The position numbers and the translations under genes were made by a program. Below, piece after piece: positions 27,357-33,747 of a stretch of 33,747 nt of DNA (the stretch's first letter is position 1; each line of letters begins with the position of its first letter). The notes below the pieces were generated by a model. That model did no database searches. It saw nothing but the letters and a program-made list of their open reading frames with translations, and was not told where the DNA came from. Origin of the DNA: Rhodococcus sp. IITR03 (GTDB lineage: Bacteria > Actinomycetota > Actinomycetes > Mycobacteriales > Mycobacteriaceae); NCBI GenBank assembly GCA_001017865.1, contig LATQ01000001.1, forward strand, positions 1,711,200 to 1,744,946, in the 5' to 3' direction.

Positions 27357-28538
27357 TAACGGTCGGCCGAGAGGACGATCGCACTGTGCGGCACCGGCGA
27401 TCCGCCCGTGACGAGCACGTTGTCGAGTGTCTTCGCCGGCTGGTTCACGGAGGTGCCGCGGATGAGCCGGACGCCTTCGGCGATGCCGTTGACGCCGTGG
27501 ATGTAGCCTTCACCGAGCTGACCGCCGTGGGTGTTGATCGGCAGTCGCCCGTCCACCTCGAGGTTGCCGTCGGCGATGAAGTCCTTCGCCTCACCGCGAC
27601 CGCAGAAGCCGTACTCCTCGAGCTGGAGCAGGACCATGGGGGTGAACGCGTCGTACAGGATCGCGGCGTCGATACCTTCGGGGCCGAAACCGGCCTGTGC
27701 CACATCTGCCGGGCGACGAGCTCCACCTCGGGCATCGCGTCGATGTCCTTGCGGTAGTAGCTGCTCATCGAGATCTGCTGAGGGCCGACACCCTGCGCTG
27801 CAGCGTGATGATCGCCGGCGGGTGCGGAAGATCCCGTGCGCGTTCGGCACTCACGATGACCAGTGCCTGGCCGCCGTCGCTCTCCTGGCAGCAGTCCAGC
27901 AGACGCAGCGGGTCGGCGAGCATCCGCGAGTTCTGGTGGTCGTCGAGGGTGATGGGCCGCTCGTAGAACCAGGCCTTGGGATTGTTCGCCGCGTGCTTGC
28001 GCGAGAGCACCGAGATCTGCCCGAAGTCCGCGCTGGTCGCCCCGTACTTGTGCATGTAGGTGCGGGCCAGGAAGGCTTCCTGCTGAGCGGGAGTGAGCAG
28101 ACCGTACGGGTTGATCCAGTTCCGGTATTCCTGGTCGGTGCTGGAGTTGTACGCGAAGGGCGGCGGCCCGGCGCCGAAACGATGGCCCGAGCGCTCGTTG
28201 AAGGCGCGATAGACGACCACGACGTCGGCGACACCGCTCGAGACGGCGAGGGCGGCCTGCTGCACGGGCGCGCAGGCGCCGCCACCGCCGTGCGGGATCC
28301 GGCTGAAGAACTTCAGTTCCGGGATGCCGAGCGCGCGGGCGACGGCGATCTCGGGGTTGGTCTCCATGGTGAACAGCGCGAAGCCGTCGACCTCTTCGAC
28401 GCCGATCTGCGCGTCCTCGAGAGCGGCGAGGACCGACTCGCACGCGAGTTGCCATTCGCTGCGGCCGGAGTTCTTGGAGAATTCGGTGGCTCCGATACCG
28501 GCGATAGCGGCGGCTCCGGAGAAGCCCTTGACGGTCAT
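27356..28538 (-). CDS. ltp2: Ltp2, steroid side-chain retro-aldolase (thiolase fold)
   Basis: Ltp2 releases propionyl-CoA from the 17-hydroxy C22 steroid CoA ester, leaving a C19 17-ketone, and works with a DUF35 partner. The restored length is 394 residues. Matches to mycobacterial Ltp2 are AIAGIGATEFSKNSGRSEWQ, FTMETNPEIAVARALGI, IPHGGGGACAPVQQAALAV, VYRAFNERSGHRFG, KHAANNPKAWFYERPITLDD, RLLDCCQESDGGQAL, SSYYRKDIDAMPEVELVARQ, GFCGRGEAKDFIADG and RLPINTHGGQLGEGYIHG. Two breaks, near 27800 and 27707, fit one lost base each. The ATG at 28538 overlaps the chsH1 stop (ATGA). Mycobacterial ltp2 ends the igr operon; here it sits in the middle, ahead of chsE2-chsE1. Confidence 0.88.
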
Positions 28539-28944
28539 CGGCTCTTCCTCTCGTAGGCTCCACCACGACCTCGGCGGTGACGTGGACGCCTCTGCTGTTG
28601 CGGCCCTGCACCTTCAGGGTGACGGCCGCGCCGTCGACTGCGGTCACCTCACCGTTCATGTGCATGGGGTCGCCGGGGAAGCAGGGCACGCCCAGGCGCA
28701 GCGACGCGCGGCGTACACGCGCCGACGGCCCGGTCCAGTCGGTGACGTACCGGTCGACGAAACCGTTGGTGGCGTTGATGCTCATGAACACGTCCGGGGT
28801 GCCGCGTCCGAGTGCGGCAGCCGGGTCGTGATGCACGTCCTCGAAATCCTGTGACGCGATCGCGGTGGCCACGATGGTCGTGCGATCCATCGGCAGGACG
28901 AGCTCGGGAAGCGACTGTCCGACAGTGCATTCGGTGAGATTCAT
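28535..28944 (-). CDS. chsH1: ChsH1-like MaoC hydratase subunit
   Basis: A single hot-dog MaoC protein of about 136 residues. ChsH1 pairs with the MaoC domain of ChsH2 to hydrate the 3-carbon steroid enoyl-CoA. It starts MNLTECTVGQSLPELVLPMD and shows TTIVATAIASQDFEDVHHDP, where the Asp and His of the hydratase motif are expected, then MSINATNGFVDRYVTDWTGP and GDPMHMNGEVTAVDG. A frame break close to 28550 fits a lost C and gives the end VVVEPYERKSR with TGA overlapping the ltp2 ATG. Its own ATG at 28944 overlaps the DUF35 stop (ATGA). The chain of overlaps argues for one transcript and equal expression. Confidence 0.8.
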
Positions 28945-29348
28945 GCTTCTCCTCCGGGCTTGCGCAGCTGGGGCAGGATCTCGCCGTGCGCGTGCTCGGA
29001 GAATCCCACCTCGAGTTCCATGCCGATCTCGAGGGTGTCGTGGTCGACGCCCGCGATGTCGGCGACGATGCGGATTCCTTCGTCGAGGTCGATCAGCCCG
29101 ACGGCGAGCGGGTACTCGAAGGCCGGATCCTGCGGGTGGTGGATGATCGTCCAGCTGTGAAGCGTTCCGCGCCGCGAGGATTCGACGGTCTTCCACTCGA
29201 ACGAGCGGCACGCGGGGCAGGCCGGGCCCGGGGGATGGCGCAGAGTGCCGCAGTCGCTGCACTGCTGGATCTCGAGTCGGCCCTCACGGACGGCGTCGAA
29301 CCAGAACTGGTTGTCCTGGGTGATGGTGAGCCGGGGGACGGCGGTCAT
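28941..29348 (-). CDS. DUF35 OB-fold/zinc-ribbon protein, separate counterpart of the ChsH2 C-terminal domain
   Basis: The intact protein is 135 residues. The N-terminal helix (PRLTITQDNQFWFDAVREG) leads into a rubredoxin-like zinc ribbon with CSDCG (Cys-x2-Cys) and CPAC (Cys-x2-Cys), then an OB-fold with RGTLHSWTIIHHPQDPAFEY and YPLAVGLIDLDEGIRIVADI. In mycobacteria this domain is fused to the MaoC part of ChsH2 and is the obligate partner of Ltp2. Here it is its own gene, with GGAGA before ATG 29348 and ATGA overlaps at both ends. It lies in the same operon as ltp2 and should form the Ltp2-DUF35 complex. Confidence 0.85.
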   Translation of the reverse strand: MTAVPRLTITQDNQFWFDAVREGRLEIQQCSDCGTLRHPPGPACPACRSFEWKTVESSRRGTLHSWTIIHHPQDPAFEYPLAVGLIDLDEGIRIVADIAGVDHDTLEIGMELEVGFSEHAHGEILPQLRKPGGEA

Positions 29349-29897
29349 CGCGTCTCCTTGTCGGTGTTCGGGTTGAACCGGAGCATCCGGAAGCGTTCCT
29401 CGGCGACGACTTCGCCGTTCTGGTCCTCGTAGCGCTTGTACAGCGTGAAGAATCGGCCGTCGCCGAGACCCGTTCGCTTGATCTCCGATACGGACTCGAT
29501 CGTGTAGTGGGCGGTGATGTGATCGCCCGGGACGAGTTCGCGGTGGTAGTCCTGCTCGACGTTCGTCGCCACGACGGAGGTGAAACCCTCGCGATCGAGT
29601 CGGCGAGCATCCGGGAGTACGCGAAATCCTCCACGACGCCCTCGGCCCGCTTGCGCTGCACATCACGCCAGCGGCGGTAGCCGGCCATGATCCAGGTGGA
29701 GATCATGGCGGCGGGCAGACGATGGAGTCGCGCCCGGTTTCGCGGGCGGCCTCGGCGTCGACGTAGATCGGGTTGAAGTCGTCGTGGGCCTCGACCCAGT
29801 TGCGGATCATGGCGTCGTTGACGGCGTACCGGGCCACGCGGGGTGGTTCGGCCACCTGCCCGACGTATTTCTCGTAATCCTGCTCGACGGTCTGCAT
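29345..29897 (-). CDS. chsH2: ChsH2 MaoC-domain protein, hydratase subunit without the fused DUF35
   Basis: A hot-dog MaoC-like protein of about 184 residues equivalent to the N-terminal part of mycobacterial ChsH2. It starts MQTVEQDYEKYVGQVAEPPR and has RNWVEAHDDFNPIYVDAEAA, VCPPAAMISTWIMAGYRRWR, ATNVEQDYHRELVPGDHITA and FFTLYKRYEDQNGEVVAEER. Two breaks, near 29708 and 29590, each fit one missing base. The stop overlaps the DUF35 ATG, so the gene really ends here. ATG 29897 is chosen because GAGGAG lies ahead; an in-frame GTG at 29921 is the alternative. It is the first gene of the side-chain operon and is divergent from the Rv3549c-like SDR, with the second KstR2-type operator between them. 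Confidence 0.8.
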
Positions 29898-30018
29898 GGC
29901 CCAGTCACTCCTCTTCGACACGCGCGTTCGTCGTCACGCTAAGTGGGGCCGACAAGCAAGTTCCCGTGATTCCCACTGAGCAGGAGCAGTGGCGGAGGAC
30001 GAGGGGGAGCAGTACCGA

Positions 30019-30036
30019 ACCAAGCGATTGCTTGGT
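30019..30036. promoter_or_regulatory. KstR2-type operator in the chsH2/SDR divergent promoter
   Basis: ACCAAGCGATTGCTTGGT is identical to the site at 3915-3932, and the identity extends over 30 bp (30012-30041), in the same orientation. It lies 57 bp before the SDR start and 122 bp from the chsH2 start. Confidence 0.8.
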
Positions 30037-30092
30037 AAGTTGTCGGCGTGAGACCCGCGCATTCTGCGGGGTGAACGACGTGGAGGCAGCGA

Positions 30093-30868
30093 ATGGATCT
30101 GGGACTCGGCGGTGCGGTCGTGCTCGTCACCGGGGGGATACGAGGAGTCGGTGCGGGCATCACCAGGGTGTTCCTGCGCGCCGGAGCGACCGTCGTGACA
30201 TGCGCACGCAACGAACCCGAACAGCCTGTCGAAGTGGACGGGCGGACCGCGGAGTTCCTGAAGTGCGACGTTCGCGACGCCGATCAGGTCGGCACGTTGA
30301 TCGAGACCATCGTGGAGCGTCACGGTCGGCTCGACGCCGTGGTGAACAACGCCGGCGGGTCGCCGTACGCACTGGCGGCCGATGCCAGCCCGAAGTTCCA
30401 CGCCAAGATCGTGGAACTGAACCTGCTGTCCCCGCTGCTGGTCGCGCAGGCTGCCAACGCGGTGATGCAGAAGCAGGACACCGGCGGCTCGATCGTCAAC
30501 ATCTCGAGCGTGAGCGGATCGCGCCCCTCGCCGGGAACCGCGGCCTACGGTGCGGCCAAGGCGGGCGTCGACAGTCTCGCACAGTCGCTCGCCGTCGAGT
30601 GGGCACCGAAGGTACGGGTGAACTCGGTGGTGGTCGGGCTCGTCGAAACCGAACAGTCGCATCTGTTCTACGGCGACAAGGCAGGCGTCGCCGCAGTCGG
30701 CGAGACCGTTCCGCTGGGGCGGCTGGCCCAACCCGAGGACATCGGCCACTGCGCCGCATTCCTGGCCTCTCCGCTGTCGGCCTACGTCAGCGGATCGACA
30801 TTGACCGTCCACGGCGGCGGTGAACGCCCTGCTACATGGCAGCGGCCGAAACGAAGGAGACGAAGTGA
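30093..30868 (+). CDS. SDR, orthologue of Rv3549c (KstR2 regulon)
   Basis: A classical SDR of about 258 residues. The nucleotide motif is [20 protein letters not shown], followed by CARNEP, VNNAGGS, the Ser in [13 protein letters not shown] and Tyr-x3-Lys in [13 protein letters not shown]. It ends [20 protein letters not shown] after repair of one break near 30827 (a lost base). The repaired stop TGA at 30866-30868 overlaps the next gene's GTG. ATG 30093 has GGAGG upstream. In M. tuberculosis Rv3549c-Rv3548c form a pair in the KstR2 regulon, divergent from echA20. The substrate is probably a hydroxyl of a ring C/D intermediate, but this was not shown by anything here. Confidence 0.82.
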
Positions 30869-31778
30869 GTGGACTGCTGGACGGGCGCGTCGTCATCGTG
30901 ACCGGCGCCGGGCGAGGACTGGGCCGTGCCCACGCCCTCGCCTTCGCCGCGGAGGGTGCGAAGGTCGTCGTCAACGACATCGGTGTCGGCAGTGACGGAA
31001 CGGCGACGGGGGAGAGCCCCGGCGAACTGGTGGTCGAGGAGATCCGGCTGCCGGCGGCGAAGCCGTCGTCAACGGTGACGACGTCGCCGACTGGGCCGGT
31101 GCCGAGAACCTCGTGAAGACGGCGCTGGACAACTTCGGCCGCCTCGACGTGCTCGTCAACAACGCGGGTTTCCTGCGCGACCGCATGCTCGCCAACATGA
31201 GCGAAGAGGAATGGGACGCGGTCATCCGTGTGCACCTCAAGGGACACTTCGCGCCGATGCGTCACGCCATGACCTACTGGCGCGCCGAGTCCAAGGCCGG
31301 CAACCCCGTCGACGCCCGCATCATCAACACCAGCTCGGGCGCCGGACTGATGGGCAGCATCGGTCAGGGCAACTACGCCGCCGCCAAGGCCGGCATCGCG
31401 ACGCTCACGATCCAGGCCGCAGCCGAATTCGGCCGCTACGGCGTGACCGTCAACGCGATCGCACCCTCGGCGCGCACCCGCATGACCGTCGGTGCCGGTG
31501 GCGCGATGGCCGAGATGATGGCCGCGCCCGAAGAGGGTTTCGACGCCATGGCGCCGGAGAACGTCTCGCCGCTCGTCGTATGGCTCGGCAGTGCCGAAGC
31601 GAAGGACGTGACCGGGCGCGTGTTCGAGGCCGAAGGTGGCAAGGTGTCGCTGGCCGACGGATGGCGCCACGGTGAGGCGATCGACAAGGGCGACCGCTGG
31701 GATCCGAAGGAACTCGGTCCCGTCGTCGAGAAGCTGATCGCAGCGTCGCAGCCGCCGACGCCGGTCTACGGAGCGTGA
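30865..31778 (+). CDS. SDR, orthologue of Rv3548c (KstR2 regulon)
   Basis: The restored length is 304 residues, as I recall for Rv3548c. It has [72 protein letters not shown] with [21 protein letters not shown], and [20 protein letters not shown]. The last blocks are typical of the peroxisomal multifunctional-enzyme type dehydrogenase (17beta-HSD4-like) that oxidises 3-hydroxyacyl-CoA. Aspartate after the second strand (VVNDIG) suggests NAD+. The start is GTG 30865, overlapping the previous stop. One break near 31051 fits a lost G and restores [20 protein letters not shown]. It ends before the 31796 terminator. Confidence 0.85.
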
Positions 31779-31795
31779 TGTCCCCGTGCGCGTTT

Positions 31796-31812
31796 CCGGT
31801 GATCGTCACCGG
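31796..31812. terminator. Convergent terminator between the SDR pair and the GNAT gene
   Basis: CCGGTGA and TCACCGG pair around TCG in the 54-bp gap between the convergent stops; outer GTCCCC and GGGGAC repeat weakly. Confidence 0.6.
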
Positions 31813-31832
31813 GGACGGACGGCGTCGTCGAT

Positions 31833-32491
31833 CTAGGCGGGCGTACGGACGATGAGGGTGGAGCCGGGGAAGTAGGCGGCGAGTTCGGAACGCGCCTGCT
31901 TGAGCGTGGCGGTGCCGTAACCCTGCTTGCGGAACTCGGGATGCACCCAGATCCGCACGTCGACCTCGTTGCCGGTCAGCTCGCCGAACGCGAACCCGAT
32001 GGCCTTCGGCTCGTCGCCTGAAAGGTCTTCGGCCACAAGCCACATCCCGGATTCGTCGTCCATCAGCTCGGTGCCGCGTTGCCGCTCGGACTCGACCCGC
32101 TCGTCGCTGTCGTCACCCAACTGGTCGGCGCAGCGCTGCTTGAACAGCGCGGTGTCGGCGGCGCTGTGGGAGATGGGCCGCAACCGGAAATGCGCGCCGG
32201 TCGCGTACGGACGCGCCGCCGTCGTCCACTGCAGCACCGCATCGAGATCGTCGAGTTCTTCACGGATCTTCTTCCGCTCCGCCTGCGTCAGGCGGCGGAA
32301 CGGAAGGTTCAGCACGGCCTCCGCGCAGAACTCGTCGGTGTCGAGCAGCGAGGCGAGCTTCGCGACCGCGTCGCCCGATCCTTGCTCTCGACGATCACGT
32401 CGAGCACCTCGTGGCGTCGTTCGAGCGCCCGGAGCAGCGCGGCCGCGATCTCCCGCCGGTCGAGCACCTTGTCGTGATTGGTGGTTGCCAT
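31833..32491 (-). CDS. GNAT acetyltransferase with a GyrA-like N-terminal helical segment
   Basis: A protein of about 219 residues. The C-terminal part is a GNAT fold: HFRLRPISHSAADTALFKQR, MWLVAEDLSGDEPKAIGFAF, VRIWVHPEFRKQGYGTATLK (acetyl-CoA pyrophosphate loop, R-x-Q-G-Y-G) and STLIVRTPA. The N-terminal ~80 residues (ALLRALERRHEVLDVIVES, LLDTDEFCAEAVLNLPFRRL, TQAERKKIREELDDLDAVL) read like the coiled-coil/C-gate stretch of DNA gyrase subunit A. One break near 32384 fits a lost G. ATG 32491 is the start. It lies between the Ddn-like gene and the SDR pair and is absent there in M. tuberculosis as I recall. No steroid link is visible. The target is unknown. Confidence 0.75.
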
Positions 32492-32581
32492 CGTGCGACA
32501 TCCCTTCGTCGAGAACCTGGACGTACGAGACTCAGTATTCCCGCACGAGACCGCCCCGGCGAACCGTGCCGGCCGGGACGC

Positions 32582-33054
32582 TCACTCGCACACGACGACG
32601 GGAATCACCCGGTCGGTCCACGACTGGTAGTTGTCGAAGTCCGGGTACATCGCCGTCAGACGCGGCCAGTAGGCCGCTCGTTCCTCGTCGCTCGCGACCC
32701 GCGCTCGCATGGTCCGGATGCGCGACTTGATCTGCACCGTGACCTCCGGGTTCGCCTGGATGTTGCGGAACCACAAGGGGTGCTTGGGCAGTCCTCCCTG
32801 GGAGCGACGAGGACCACCTTGTCGCCGTCCTCGAGGAACAGCAGCGGTGCCGTCCGCGGCTGCCCGGTCTTCCGCCCGATCGTGGTCACCAGGCACACCG
32901 GGATGCCCCACGGAAAGGCGCTTCCCACGCGCCACTTCCCGCCGATGCGACCGCCGGTCGCCCGGTACGCCGCGACGTTGAACCGCGACATCCACTTGAT
33001 GATCGAGACCGTGGCCTTCGAGTCGAGGCCCTTCGGTGCCGCTTCGGTGCCCAT
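32582..33054 (-). CDS. Ddn-family deazaflavin (F420)-dependent nitroreductase-like protein
   Basis: A split beta-barrel protein of 157 residues in the Ddn family, which uses F420H2 to reduce quinones and some nitro drugs. It contains KWMSRFNVAAYRATGGRIGG, VCLVTTIGRKTGQPRTAPLL, VLVASQGGLPKHPLWFRNIQ, NPEVTVQIKSRIRTMRARV and the end YQSWTDRVIPVVVCE. In Ddn the 'GRKTG..R..PL' loop and 'P.WF.NI..NP.V' are the F420 signature. One break near 32806 fits one lost base. ATG 33054 follows the fadA5 stop with one base between. In M. tuberculosis ddn (Rv3547) also neighbours fadA5 (Rv3546) and Rv3548c, so synteny supports the assignment. Confidence 0.82.
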
Positions 33055-33055
33055 G

Positions 33056-33747
<692 letters not shown>

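Noticed and set aside
3908..30041. The 30-bp repeat as transposon ends or an attachment site
   Set aside because: There is no transposase or integrase, each copy is centred on a promoter palindrome, and both fit a repressor operator.

Overview
The window is about 33.7 kb of GC-rich actinobacterial DNA that is almost entirely steroid catabolism. Gene content, GTG/TTG starts, ATGA/GTGA start-stop overlaps, a Rieske hydroxylase very close to rhodococcal KshA, and synteny with the mycobacterial cholesterol locus point to Rhodococcus (probably the R. rhodochrous/pyridinivorans side of the genus). The genus is an inference. Orthologue names rest on remembered family sequences, not a database search.

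Layout. (1) 1-311: 3' end of an F420-dependent LLM-class oxidoreductase, facing a strong hairpin terminator. (2) 397-5230: the ring C/D block ipdC-ipdB-ipdA-echA20 (minus), divergent from fadA6 (plus) around a KstR2-type operator. (3) 5303-12181: an acyl-CoA synthetase (minus), then a rightward series: double hot-dog MaoC hydratase, FadD17-like CoA ligase, kshA, a small Cys protein and an SDR. (4) 12355-16241 (minus): kshB, an MFS transporter and an Old Yellow Enzyme. (5) 16521-24890: an IclR regulator, HsaD-like hydrolase, HsaA-like oxygenase, HsaC-like dioxygenase, a second HsaA, a delta4-(5alpha)-ketosteroid dehydrogenase, an HsaB-like flavin reductase (minus) and a KstR-like TetR regulator. 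(6) 24962-29897 (minus): an operon for the last three side-chain carbons, transcribed chsH2 (MaoC part), DUF35, chsH1, ltp2, chsE2, chsE1. (7) 30093-33747: two SDRs matching Rv3549c and Rv3548c, then on the minus strand a GNAT, a Ddn-family protein and the 3' part of fadA5.

How it works together: the CoA ligases, ChsE, ChsH, FadA5 and Ltp2 types shorten the side chain. The KstD-family enzyme and KshAB act on rings A/B. The HsaA/B/C/D types open and cleave ring A. EchA20, IpdA, IpdB, IpdC and FadA6 break rings C/D. The Hsa enzymes look like paralogues diverged from the main cholesterol set, so the substrate may be a bile acid, a 5alpha-steroid or another steroid acid rather than cholesterol. 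An identical 30-bp stretch carrying the KstR2-type operator occurs in both divergent promoters, about 26 kb apart.

Quality warning: most genes are interrupted by frameshifts, nearly all explained by one missing G or C. Reading across them restores full-length conserved proteins with intact active sites, so I annotate intact genes and treat the shifts as probable sequencing errors. No tRNA, rRNA, CRISPR array or insertion sequence was seen.
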